Assembly: GCA_963805705.1 (NCBI GenBank)
Contig: CAWDVH010000001.1
Coordinates: forward strand, 2,542,001-2,606,000
Source of the DNA: CAWDVH01 sp963805705
GTDB lineage: Bacteria > Actinomycetota > Actinomycetes > Streptosporangiales > Streptosporangiaceae
Direction of reading: 5' to 3'
Length of the DNA: 64,000 bases
The position numbers and the translations under genes were made by a program. The notes under the pieces are model-generated. The model did not search any database. It saw nothing but the letters and a program-made list of their open reading frames with translations, and had not been told where the DNA came from. Position 1 is the stretch's first letter. Each line of letters begins with the position of its first letter. Positions 51,313-60,289 of the stretch are shown here, piece after piece.

Positions 51313-54300
51313 TCACCGGGCCTGCCCGTCCTTCACCGGGCTGGTGAGGTCCGTAAGCGCAGTCGCGTAGGCCTCCGCGAACTGGGCCGCGGCCACGTCG
51401 TCGAACAGCGCGCGCCGGTACCTGAAGCACAGATGCAGGCGCCCGCCGACCGTGATGGCGCCGACCGAGAGCCCGCGCGGCATGTGCGCCGAGGTCGAGA
51501 ACCACATGCTGGTCGGGGCGCCCAGCCCGAAGCGGGGCGGGTCGGCCACGCTGCCCAGGTTGGTCAGCAGTGAGGTGTCGCAGATCCGCGGGCCCAGCAG
51601 CCGCAGCGCCGCCCGCAGGAGCTGACGCCTGACCACCGCCGGGCACCAGGCCGCGGCCAGCACCCGGCTGGGGAAACTGACCTGCGGTCCGGCGGTGCCC
51701 TTAGCCTCCAGGGTTTGGCTCGTCACATCGGCCAGCAGGCCGGTCACGTCGGATCTGGTGTCCGGCAATCGGGCCGTCACGGCACTGAGCCTGGACAGGT
51801 TGCCGGTCGCCGCTTCCTGGCCGGCCGTGCGGGCGTTGATCGGAACAGTGATCCGGATGTGGTCCGACGGCCGCATGCGCGCGACGTTCCACCGGCCGAT
51901 GGTCACGATCAGGGCGGTGATGAGCAGGTCGTTGACGGTGGGGCGCGGTCCCGTCCCTGACCAGGCCGCGGCAGGCACGTCCGGGCAGCTCATCATTTCC
52001 ACGCCGTAGCCTGACCGGCTCGGGCGGGTCCCGTTCGGGCTGGCCCCGTTCGGGCTGGCCCCGTTCGGGCTGGTCCCGTTCGGGCTGGTCCCGTTCGGGC
52101 GGGCGCCGTAGAGGACGGCGCTGTTCAGGATGGCAGCATCATCGCTCGTCCCGGTGGTGTGCTGGGCGGCGATCCGGGTAGCAGGCGCGGGCAGCAGGGA
52201 CCGGTGCCCGGCCGCGCTGGGCCGCCGCGGGCCGGGCCGTGACCCGGCCGCCTTCGGGCCGGTCTGGCCGGCCGCGCGCGCTCGTCCCGGTTCCGGCTGC
52301 TGGTGGACACCCGGCAGGTTCCAGTAGTGGGCCGAGATCGACCGCAGGAGATCGAGGCAGGAGATTCCGTCGAGGGCCGCATGGTGAGCCTGGAGGATCA
52401 CGCAATCCTCGCTGGGCCCGACGGCGAGCAGGACGCGCACGGGCGGGGAGGTCTCCAGGGCCGGAGATTCCGCCAGGAACAGTTCCCGCTCGCGGGTCAG
52501 CTCCCTCTCGTCGGCCCAGAACGTGCAGCGGACCGGATCCACGTCCAGCTCCCGCGGGTGCTCCCAGGCCGATCGCAGCCGCCATCTGCTTTCCGATGCC
52601 AGCCGGGCCCGTGCCCGCGGGTGCTCGGCGAGCGCGGCCAGGACCGCCTCGCGGAGCGCGCCCTCATGCAGCCGCCCGGCCGTCCGCACCTCGATGTGCA
52701 CGTTGTTCGGCTCGGCCGGCGTGTCGTAGTAGCAGCTGAGCTCGTCGGCCACGCCGAAGGGCACGGGCCGCCAGTCCTGATCGCTGTCGTCCGCCGGTGC
52801 GGGCTGCGTCTGCGGCCGCAGTCGTGGCCCGGCCGTCTCCCTGAGCAGTGGCCGGCTGAGCACCGGGACGAACGCGGCGGCGAGCGCGATGAGCGCGCAC
52901 GTCTGGGCGAGCGGGCCGAAGGCACCCGTGCCGATGGCGGTCGGCTCGGCCGCCGAGGCTACGGCGATGCCCGCCACCACCATCGAGGCGGCGCTGATCG
53001 CGGGCGGCCATCGCGGCCACCGGATGGCGACGACGGCCAGGACCGGCACCGCTATGGCGATCGGGCCGCCGATGACGAAGATCAGGGCCGTGAGAGCCAG
53101 GAGGCCAAGCCAGTTCCTGGTGGCCCGGCTGAACAGGAATGAGCCGCCCGCCGGGAATGAGCCGCCCGCCGGGAATGAGCCGCCCGCCGGGAATGAGCCG
53201 CCCGCCGGGAATGAGCCGCCCGCCGGGAATGAGCCGCCCGCCGGGAGCGAGCCGCCCGCCGGGAGCGAGGCGCCTGCCGGTCCGGTCGCCACCACCGGCG
53301 CGCCCGCGGTGGCCAGCGTGCGCCGGCGGAACCGGGCCGGGATCAGCCTGCTGCCGAGCACGGCTACCAGCAGCAGCACGATAATGGCGAGCGCGGACAG
53401 GGCGAGGCCGCCGTGATAGAGGCCCGCCGGGGCGAAGGTCAGCGTGATTGTCCCGCCGGCCCCGGCGGGCACCACGAAACCTTGCTGCCAGCCGTCGAGC
53501 TGGGCCGCCCGCAGCCGCCGCCCGCCCAGGGTGGCCACCCAGCCGGGATTGACGTTCTCGTGTATCTCGAGGTAAGAAGCAGCGCCCGGCCCGATGCGCA
53601 CTGCGCGGTTGTCGGGCTGCCACCTGAGCAGAGCGACCGTACGTGGCGGGGCACCCGCCGTGCCCGCTGTGCCCGCTGTGCCAGCTGTGGTCGTCGTGGC
53701 CGCCGTCCCCGTGCTGCCCGCCGTAGCGGTCGAGCTGACCGGCGCGGCGCTGGTGCCGCCGCGCAGGCTGAGGCCCTCGACGGTGAGCAGGGGGGTGTCG
53801 GTGGCCAGCAGCCGATGCTGGCCGGGGCGCAGATTCAGCGCGCCGCCGTGAGTGCAGAGCCGCACCTTGACCTGGCGAAGCTGGGTCAGCTCGCCCAGGT
53901 TCCCGCTGACCGCCGTCTTATAGTGCTGCCCGTCGACCGTGACCGCCGGTCCCCGGCCGCAGGCCAGGCGGAACGGGGCGGTCGGAATCGGGGCGGCGAG
54001 CGGCAGGTCGTCCAGGGCCGGGATGGAGAGCTCGGACAGCCCGATCAGAGCGTGCGCGGGCTGCTGGCGGGACTTGACCGCGGGATTGACCGAGATAGCG
54101 GGGAAGCTGATATTCATCTGGCTGGTGGTCAGCGGCGGCGACACCCGGACGAGGCCGCCGATGCCGATGGAGGCCAGCCGGCCGCCGCCGGGGCTCGTGA
54201 TCTCCACGGTCGCGGGGGCCGCGGAGAACCCGAAGGCCGGCTCCACGAACATCCTGGTGATGCGCCGGTGGCCGCGCCAGCTCAGGTGGATCACCGGATC

Positions 54301-57291
54301 CGAAGTGGCCGCGATCCACGGTGTCTTGCTGCCGGTGAACAAGTTGGCGGGGCCGAATTCCGGCAGCGAGTCCCACGTCGAGCTGGCCGTGACCTGGAGC
54401 GTGGAATTTCCGGCGGGCGCGACCCGGCTCAGCAGGGTCCCGAGCGCCGGGCCGGGCCGGACCAGCGCCGTGGCGGTCATCGTGAGCTTCTGCTGCCCGG
54501 ACGTGGTGAAGATCCGGGCCAGCGGCGGCCCGGCCACCGATCCCGCCTGTCCGATGACCGCGCCCTCCTGATCCTGGTCGAAGGAGTACACGACGGCTGG
54601 CGCCCCTTGCCCCCCCGTCTCCTGCGCGGGCTTCAGGTAGCGGTTGACGTGGACCCCGGGGATCTGCACCTCCCTGATCCCCGCGCCGAGATTGCCCGCG
54701 ATCACGCCGCTGGCGCTGGCGATGGTGATCCGCAGCCATTTTGTGGGCCCGGACGGCGCGCCGATCCGCTGCGTGGAGTCCTGCGGCAGCACCGTGGTCG
54801 TGACCTTCCCGGCCGCGGTGCTGACCTGCAGCTGGTTGGCCACCGACCGGCCTGTGCCGCCGATGAGCAGCTGCACGCCGATGCTGGCGGGCAGGTTCAC
54901 CGGGTGATCGAAGGTGATCTGGATCCACTGGCCGACCGGAGTGGCCGCGCTCCCTTCGGTCCACGCCGTGGCGGGATTGCCGTCGAAGGCGTTGGCCGGG
55001 TCGTACTGCGGCTGCTGAGTGAGCCAGGAGCCATACGACGAGGCAGTGACGTCCGCGGCGCCGGACAGCACGGCCACCGTCTGATGGCCGGAAGCCGGCA
55101 CGGACAGGATCTGCCGCGGCGGCTGGCCGCCCCCGCCGAGCGCGTCATCGACCGGGTTGTCCTCGCCCGCCGTATAGGTATACGACAGGTTGGAGCTGGT
55201 CAGCCCGAATGCGTTGTCGCTGCGGCGCTGGCCGTCGGTCACGGCCCACTGCGCCGGGCGCGCGGCGAGCGGGTCGCCGCCGATGACGGCGGGCTGGCCG
55301 GCGGGCATTCCCTGGGCCGACAGCTGCAGCAGCGAGTCCGGGCCGCCGCTGACCAGGGCGGTCTGGCTGACCGGTAGCGCGGCGACCGGGCTCGACGGCC
55401 GCGCTCTGGCGCTCGCCGCCTGGAATATCTCGACCGCCGGATAGCTGGGCAGGTAGGCCTGGACCTGAGCAGGCGCCCCCGGATTGGTCTGGTGGCCGGT
55501 AATGGGCGGGCCGAACGACGCGACGCGGCGGAACCCTGAAGCCAGCAGCGTGGCGTGGACTATCTGCGGCGATATATAGCCGAGCATCTTAGGGCTGAGG
55601 TCGTTGCGGACGACGACATAGCGGATCCCGCCGCGCTGCAGGAATGCGGGCAGGCCAGGGACCTGCTGGCCGGACTCGATCGCGTTCTCCGCGGTGGTCA
55701 GGACGATCTGGGATCCGGCGCCGCCGTAGGGCACCAGGCCGCGCGCGGCCCAGGGGGAGCGCGCAAGCGGCTCGAGCGGGTCGTCGATCGGGTTACCCCA
55801 CAGATACTGCCCGTGGGATGCCGCGGGGACGACCAGCGCGTTCTGATGCGCGGACCGGGCGGCGAGAAAGCCAGCGGCCTGGTACCAGTAACGGGGGACC
55901 TGCGGGAAAGCCCCCGGCTGCAGGATCTGGCCGGTCAGCTGCGGCAGCGCGAGCCCGGCGAGGATCGCCGTGACGGCGATCGCGGTCACGGCACCCACGA
56001 CCATCCGCGCGGAACGCCGGGCCAGGCTGATGATCAGGTCATGAGAGCGGGCGATCGTGTGCGCGAATCCCAGCGCCAGGGCCACCGCGACCGCGGGCTC
56101 TAGCTTGTAGACGTTGCGGAACGGAGAGAGCGCGCCGTTGAACAGCTGGTCGACGGTGGAGTGCAGCGGGCCGCCGAGCGATCCCGGGTACCCGGCCAGC
56201 GCGATCAGGGCGGCCAGGCCGACCGTCAGGCACAGCCAGCGCCGCTGCGGCATGTCCCGGCGGGCCAGGCCGAAGAGCCCGGCCGCGGCCGCCGCCGCGG
56301 AGGCCAGTACCGCGGCCGGCCAGGTGACTATCGCCCAGCCTGCGGACAGCCATGGAGTACCGAGGTCGAAGTACGCGGTCCAGTTACCTGAGCCGCGCAG
56401 GAACGCGGCGGCCGACATCGTCTTGGTGGTCGTGGCGGCCTGCTCGACGTAGGGCAGGAAGTTGAAGGAGTACCGGGCGTACAGGAGCAGCGGGATCAGC
56501 CACCAGGCGGTCGCCATCAAGACGGCGGCGGACCACCAGAGGACGAGCGAGACGCGGCGGCGGCCCCGGCTGTTGGTCAGGATGAACAGCGCCGGCAGCG
56601 CCAGCGCGGTCAGGGTGGATACCGCGTTGACGCCGCCCATCAGCAGGACGGCCACCCCGGAGCGGGCCGCCGCGATCACCGGTGAGCTGCCTCGCGACGC
56701 CGACACCAGGGGGAGCACGGCCCACGGCGCGAGCAGGCCGGGCACGGCAGCCGCCGAGGTCGAGCCGATGACGATGGTGAACGTCGGCCATAGCACGAAG
56801 ACGGCGCCGGCCAGCAGCCGGGAGGCGTTCGAGCCCATCCGCAGCGCCGTGGCCAGCCGGACCATTCCCCAGAAGCCGGCGGCCACCAGTACGGAGAGCC
56901 ACAGCCGCTCGATGATCCAGATGGGCAGGTGGGCCAGCTGGCCGGCCAGGAAGAACGGCGCCATCGGGATCGCATAGCCGATGTACTGGTCCTGGAGGGT
57001 CCCGAACCATTCCAGCGGGTTCCACAGCGGCCACAGCCGAGCGTAGAATCCGGCTGCGTTGATATCGACCCCGAGCTTGGTGTCGAAGATCATCCGGCCC
57101 GGGTTGGTGGCGGCGAAGACTATCAGGGCAATGAGCCAGACCAGCAGCAGCCAGCGGACGGACGGTGACCGGCTGCTCGGCGTCGCCGCGTCGCGGCCGA
57201 TTCCGGTAGCCGCGGGCGACCCGTCGTCATCGCCATGCCGCGAAACATCCGGGGCTTGCCGAGGCGGTGCGGAGGGTGTCCGTACGGTCAT
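51313..57291 (-). CDS. AftD-like alpha-(1->3)-arabinofuranosyltransferase fused to an acyltransferase domain
   Basis: The 1992-residue protein has an N-terminal GT-C region (DUF3367/AftD type) with about eleven membrane helices and NPGRMIFDTKLGVDINAAGF (paired acidic loop), a long extracytoplasmic beta region with discoidin-like modules (PANAFDGNPATAWTEGS, PEFGPANLFTGSKTPWIA), further helices, then (GGSFPA)7 repeats (about 1342-1383), more helices, and from about 1560 a condensation/alcohol-acyltransferase-like domain with HHAALDG (1636-1642, HHxxxDG). AftD adds arabinose to cell-wall arabinan; the acyl domain is an extra. ATG 57291 overlaps the upstream methyltransferase stop (ATGA). Good ribosome site AAGGAAGG. 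Confidence 0.85.
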   Translation of the reverse strand: MTVRTPSAPPRQAPDVSRHGDDDGSPAATGIGRDAATPSSRSPSVRWLLLVWLIALIVFAATNPGRMIFDTKLGVDINAAGFYARLWPLWNPLEWFGTLQDQYIGYAIPMAPFFLAGQLAHLPIWIIERLWLSVLVAAGFWGMVRLATALRMGSNASRLLAGAVFVLWPTFTIVIGSTSAAAVPGLLAPWAVLPLVSASRGSSPVIAAARSGVAVLLMGGVNAVSTLTALALPALFILTNSRGRRRVSLVLWWSAAVLMATAWWLIPLLLYARYSFNFLPYVEQAATTTKTMSAAAFLRGSGNWTAYFDLGTPWLSAGWAIVTWPAAVLASAAAAAAGLFGLARRDMPQRRWLCLTVGLAALIALAGYPGSLGGPLHSTVDQLFNGALSPFRNVYKLEPAVAVALALGFAHTIARSHDLIISLARRSARMVVGAVTAIAVTAILAGLALPQLTGQILQPGAFPQVPRYWYQAAGFLAARSAHQNALVVPAASHGQYLWGNPIDDPLEPLARSPWAARGLVPYGGAGSQIVLTTAENAIESGQQVPGLPAFLQRGGIRYVVVRNDLSPKMLGYISPQIVHATLLASGFRRVASFGPPITGHQTNPGAPAQVQAYLPSYPAVEIFQAASARARPSSPVAALPVSQTALVSGGPDSLLQLSAQGMPAGQPAVIGGDPLAARPAQWAVTDGQRRSDNAFGLTSSNLSYTYTAGEDNPVDDALGGGGQPPRQILSVPASGHQTVAVLSGAADVTASSYGSWLTQQPQYDPANAFDGNPATAWTEGSAATPVGQWIQITFDHPVNLPASIGVQLLIGGTGRSVANQLQVSTAAGKVTTTVLPQDSTQRIGAPSGPTKWLRITIASASGVIAGNLGAGIREVQIPGVHVNRYLKPAQETGGQGAPAVVYSFDQDQEGAVIGQAGSVAGPPLARIFTTSGQQKLTMTATALVRPGPALGTLLSRVAPAGNSTLQVTASSTWDSLPEFGPANLFTGSKTPWIAATSDPVIHLSWRGHRRITRMFVEPAFGFSAAPATVEITSPGGGRLASIGIGGLVRVSPPLTTSQMNISFPAISVNPAVKSRQQPAHALIGLSELSIPALDDLPLAAPIPTAPFRLACGRGPAVTVDGQHYKTAVSGNLGELTQLRQVKVRLCTHGGALNLRPGQHRLLATDTPLLTVEGLSLRGGTSAAPVSSTATAGSTGTAATTTTAGTAGTAGTAGAPPRTVALLRWQPDNRAVRIGPGAASYLEIHENVNPGWVATLGGRRLRAAQLDGWQQGFVVPAGAGGTITLTFAPAGLYHGGLALSALAIIVLLLVAVLGSRLIPARFRRRTLATAGAPVVATGPAGASLPAGGSLPAGGSFPAGGSFPAGGSFPAGGSFPAGGSFPAGGSFLFSRATRNWLGLLALTALIFVIGGPIAIAVPVLAVVAIRWPRWPPAISAASMVVAGIAVASAAEPTAIGTGAFGPLAQTCALIALAAAFVPVLSRPLLRETAGPRLRPQTQPAPADDSDQDWRPVPFGVADELSCYYDTPAEPNNVHIEVRTAGRLHEGALREAVLAALAEHPRARARLASESRWRLRSAWEHPRELDVDPVRCTFWADERELTRERELFLAESPALETSPPVRVLLAVGPSEDCVILQAHHAALDGISCLDLLRSISAHYWNLPGVHQQPEPGRARAAGQTGPKAAGSRPGPRRPSAAGHRSLLPAPATRIAAQHTTGTSDDAAILNSAVLYGARPNGTSPNGTSPNGASPNGASPNGTRPSRSGYGVEMMSCPDVPAAAWSGTGPRPTVNDLLITALIVTIGRWNVARMRPSDHIRITVPINARTAGQEAATGNLSRLSAVTARLPDTRSDVTGLLADVTSQTLEAKGTAGPQVSFPSRVLAAAWCPAVVRRQLLRAALRLLGPRICDTSLLTNLGSVADPPRFGLGAPTSMWFSTSAHMPRGLSVGAITVGGRLHLCFRYRRALFDDVAAAQFAEAYATALTDLTSPVKDGQAR
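52021..52110. repeat. 15-bp tandem array, 6 units, in the acyltransferase domain
   Basis: Six units of cgggctggccccgtt type at 52021 to 52110, in frame on the minus strand, encoding NGT/NGA-SP repeats in a loop between the HHxxxDG half and the C-terminal half of the acyltransferase domain. Confidence 0.95.
53143..53268. repeat. 18-bp tandem array, 7 units, in the AftD-like gene
   Basis: Seven 18-base units of gccgcccgccgggaatga type (last two with agc for aat), in frame on the minus strand, encoding (GGS[FL]PA)7 in a cytoplasmic or periplasmic linker between helices. Confidence 0.97.
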
Positions 57292-58106
57292 GCCTTCCTT
57301 CGCAGGATCAGCAGCAGGTTCCACGTGACGACTTCGCGGAGACCGGGGATCCGCAGCAGGCCACGGCACCACCGCGGGTAATAGCGCGGCAGCGCGTCGA
57401 CGACCTCGACGTCGCCACGCGACCGCATAAGCCGCAGCGTAGGCCCGATATGCAGAGCGTACAGGTTGGTGCCCAGGTGGTGCTTCGGCTGGCGCTGATG
57501 CCGCCGGGCATAGCGGCGCTCCGCGTAGCCGGCGCCGAAGTAGTGCCACGGCGACATCTCATGGCCGCCCCACGGGGAGTACCAGTTCGTGAACGACAGG
57601 TAGATGAGCCCGCCGGGCCTGGTCACCCTGATCATCTCCTCGATCAGGCCGACGGGGTCGCTCACGTGCTCCAGGACGTTGGAGGAGAAGCAGACATCCA
57701 CGCCGCCGTCGCCGACGGGAAGCCAGTAGCCGTCCGCGATCACCGCGCCCGCCGGGGCGGAGTCACCGCGGCCGTGCAGCTCGGCTGGATCGGGCTCGAA
57801 GAGGAAGCAGTCGGCCCCGCTGGCCCGGAACGCCGCGGTGAACTCCCCGGCCCCGCCGCCGACATCGGCCACGGTGCGTCCCCTTATGTCACAGTAATCA
57901 GCTACCTGGCGGACCGCGTCTTCCGCCACGCTTCGGTAAAACAGCTCCGGATCGCTCTGCTCCCGCAGGAACAGCCGGAAGAGGCTGACGGACCTGCCCA
58001 GCCCGCGTCTTCGCCGCCCCTGGCGGCCGGCTGACGGCTCGGCCGGGACCACTCGGGGGCCTTCTCGCTCATCGCGACGGTGGTTGAGCGGTGGCACCAG
58101 GCTCAT
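57288..58106 (-). CDS. class I SAM-dependent methyltransferase (Rv0224c-like)
   Basis: The 272-residue protein has VADVGGGAGEFTAAF (SAM motif I), FEPDP, FSSNVLEHVSDP and RVTRPGGLIYLSF, a standard Rossmann methyltransferase. Its neighbours (AftD-like, GT4, GT-C, DUF3068) match the mycobacterial Rv0224c-Rv0227c set, where Rv0224c is a methyltransferase of unproven substrate. ATG 58106 has GAGGACG upstream. Its stop overlaps the AftD-like ATG. Confidence 0.87.
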   Translation of the reverse strand: MSLVPPLNHRRDEREGPRVVPAEPSAGRQGRRRRGLGRSVSLFRLFLREQSDPELFYRSVAEDAVRQVADYCDIRGRTVADVGGGAGEFTAAFRASGADCFLFEPDPAELHGRGDSAPAGAVIADGYWLPVGDGGVDVCFSSNVLEHVSDPVGLIEEMIRVTRPGGLIYLSFTNWYSPWGGHEMSPWHYFGAGYAERRYARRHQRQPKHHLGTNLYALHIGPTLRLMRSRGDVEVVDALPRYYPRWCRGLLRIPGLREVVTWNLLLILRRKA

Positions 58107-58283
58107 GGGCGTCCTCGGGACTACAGGCTTCCGGACTAGTCAGGAACTGCCATCAGGAACTTCGGGCTAGCGATTGACGACTTGGCGAAATTACCAGAAT
58201 AATGCTCCAATGTCCGGTAAACATTACTAGCCAGTATAGATGGAACTGATCCCCGGTCGTAGGCAGATGTGGAGCGTGCTGGC

Positions 58284-59540
58284 GTGAGTCAAGAGTCGCT
58301 TTTCTCCTCGGCGCACACGACGACCGATCCGCAGGCCGCGGCGGTTGCCCCGGCCCCCGCCCCGGTCCCGGTCGCGGCCCCGGCCCCGGCCCCGGTCGCG
58401 GCTCCGGTCGCGGCCCCGGCTCCGGTCGCGGTCCCGGCCCCGGTCACGACGCGCGGCGGGCGCCACGTCCTGTTCGTGGCCTGGCGCGATCTGGCCAATC
58501 CCAAGGCGGGCGGCTCTGAGGTGCTCGTCGACCGGCTGGCCGACGGAATGGTCGCGCGCGGCGACCGGGTGACCCTCCTGTGCGGCGGGCCGACCGCCGA
58601 GCGCTCGTACCAGGTGATCAGAAACGGCGGGGCGTACACCCAGTTCCTCCGGGCGCCAGTGGCCTACCAGCGCCAGTTGCGCGATTGTGACCTGGTGGTC
58701 GAGGTCTGCAACGGGCTGCCCTTCTTCTCGCCGTTGTGGAGCAGGCGCCCCTTGCTCTGCCTGGTCAATCACGTGCACTCCGATTTGTGGCGGCTGCGGA
58801 TGCCGCCGCCGCTGTCCACCGTGGGCCGGTTCACCGAGAGCGTCCTGATGCCCTGGGCGCACCGCAAGAACCTGTTCCTGACCGTGTCGGACTCCACGGC
58901 GCAGGCGCTGCAGGAGATCGGGGTCAGCCCGGACCGGATCCGCCAGATCTGCAACGGCGTGGTCCCGCCGGACCCGATGACGACGCGTTCCCCCCAGCCC
59001 ATGTTCCTCGCGCTCGGCCGGCTGTCCGACTACAAGCGGCTTGACCTGCTGCTGCGGCTGTGGGAGCGAGTGCGGCTGGTGGTCGGCGGCCAGCTGGTGA
59101 TCGCGGGTGACGGCCCCGAGCGAGCCCGCCTTCAGGCCCTGGCGGGCCCCGACGTCGTCATCACCGGCCGGGTCTCGGATGAGGAGAAGCACCGGCTGCT
59201 GTGCTCGGCCTGGATGCTGCTGCATCCGGCCATGATCGAGGGCTGGGGGATCGTCATCGCCGAGGCCGCGATCCGCGGCACGCCGGCCATCGGGTTCGAT
59301 GTGCCAGGGCTGCGCGACTCGGTGGTGGACGGGCAGACCGGCCTGCTGGTCAGGAACGAGGGCCAGTTCGCATCGGCGTGGGCCTCGCTCGCGCTGGATC
59401 ACCGCAGGCGCGAGGCTCTGGGCCGCGCGGCGCGCGAGCGGGCCCTGCGGCTGCACTGGTCGGCGGCGGTCGAGGGATTCGCCGAGGTCGCCGACGAGGC
59501 CATCGCCAGGGCCGGGGACTACGCCGGGCGGCGCTCGTGA
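58284..59540 (+). CDS. GT4-family glycosyltransferase (Rv0225-like)
   Basis: The 418-residue protein has an N-terminal AP/AV repeat tract (about 20-55), then a GT-B fold: VAWRDLANPKAGGSEVLVD (donor loop), ALGRLSDYKRLDLLL, and EGWGIVIAEAAIRGTPAIG, the Ex7E motif of GT4. It transfers a nucleotide-activated sugar to a lipid or glycan on the cytoplasmic face. GTG 58284 is chosen over GTG 58269; both are plausible. Stop overlaps the next start (GTGA). Confidence 0.9.
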   Translation: MSQESLFSSAHTTTDPQAAAVAPAPAPVPVAAPAPAPVAAPVAAPAPVAVPAPVTTRGGRHVLFVAWRDLANPKAGGSEVLVDRLADGMVARGDRVTLLCGGPTAERSYQVIRNGGAYTQFLRAPVAYQRQLRDCDLVVEVCNGLPFFSPLWSRRPLLCLVNHVHSDLWRLRMPPPLSTVGRFTESVLMPWAHRKNLFLTVSDSTAQALQEIGVSPDRIRQICNGVVPPDPMTTRSPQPMFLALGRLSDYKRLDLLLRLWERVRLVVGGQLVIAGDGPERARLQALAGPDVVITGRVSDEEKHRLLCSAWMLLHPAMIEGWGIVIAEAAIRGTPAIGFDVPGLRDSVVDGQTGLLVRNEGQFASAWASLALDHRRREALGRAARERALRLHWSAAVEGFAEVADEAIARAGDYAGRRS

Positions 59541-60289
59541 CCCTGTCCGCGCCGGACCGCGCGCCCGGCCATTCGCTGAACGACTTCTACGAGAACCCGC
59601 AGGTCCCGGCGAGTTCCGGCCCGGACCGCGCGCGGCGGATGGCGGAACTGCTGGCCGGGGTGCTGCGGAGCTCAGGTTCCGGCCGTGGCGGGCCGGCCGT
59701 GGTCGTGGACGTGGGCTGCGGCGACGGCGCGGCCACGAGCCTGGCGGCGCAGCGCAATCCGGGGCATCACATCGTCGGCCTGGACTGGTCGGCCGGCTCG
59801 CTCCGGCACGCTCAGCGGCTGGGCCTTACCCTGGTACGGGGCGGCGTCGATCCGCCGGGTCTCCCGCTAGCTCCGCAGACCGCGGATGTCGTGATCATGA
59901 GCGAGCTGATCGAGCATCTCATCGACACTGACTCCGCACTGGAGGAAGTGCACCGGGTGCTCAAGCCGGGCGGCTCTCTGCTGCTGTCCACGCCGAATCT
60001 GGCCGCCTGGTATAACCGCGGCCTCGTCGCTCTCGGAGTGCAGCCGCTGTTCTCCGAGGTCAGCCTGCGCGGCGTGTACGGCCGGCCGGGCAGTGTGGTG
60101 GCGGGGCACCTGCACCTGTTCACGCGCCGCGCGCTGGTGGGGCTGCTGGCCGCCTGCGGCTTCACCGACATCCGGGTGACCGGGGCGTGCTATCACGACG
60201 TGCCCAGGCCGCTGCGGCCGCTCGACCGGGCCTTCTGCTCCTGGCCATCGGCGGCGTCTATCCTGCTGGTGCACGCGCGCAGGAGATGA
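59537..60289 (+). CDS. class I SAM-dependent methyltransferase
   Basis: The 250-residue protein has VVVDVGCGDGAATSLAA (motif I), LDWSAGSLRHAQ and HRVLKPGGSLLLSTPN, canonical methyltransferase motifs. GTG 59537 overlaps the GT4 stop by four bases, and its own TGA overlaps the next ATG, so the three plus-strand genes form a coupled operon. It probably methylates a glycan or lipid intermediate; substrate unknown. Confidence 0.87.
   Translation: MTLSAPDRAPGHSLNDFYENPQVPASSGPDRARRMAELLAGVLRSSGSGRGGPAVVVDVGCGDGAATSLAAQRNPGHHIVGLDWSAGSLRHAQRLGLTLVRGGVDPPGLPLAPQTADVVIMSELIEHLIDTDSALEEVHRVLKPGGSLLLSTPNLAAWYNRGLVALGVQPLFSEVSLRGVYGRPGSVVAGHLHLFTRRALVGLLAACGFTDIRVTGACYHDVPRPLRPLDRAFCSWPSAASILLVHARRR

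Noticed and set aside
53413..55377. 654-codon open frame antisense to the AftD-like gene
   Set aside because: Opposite a gene with clear domains; Arg/Gly/Gln-rich with no motif.
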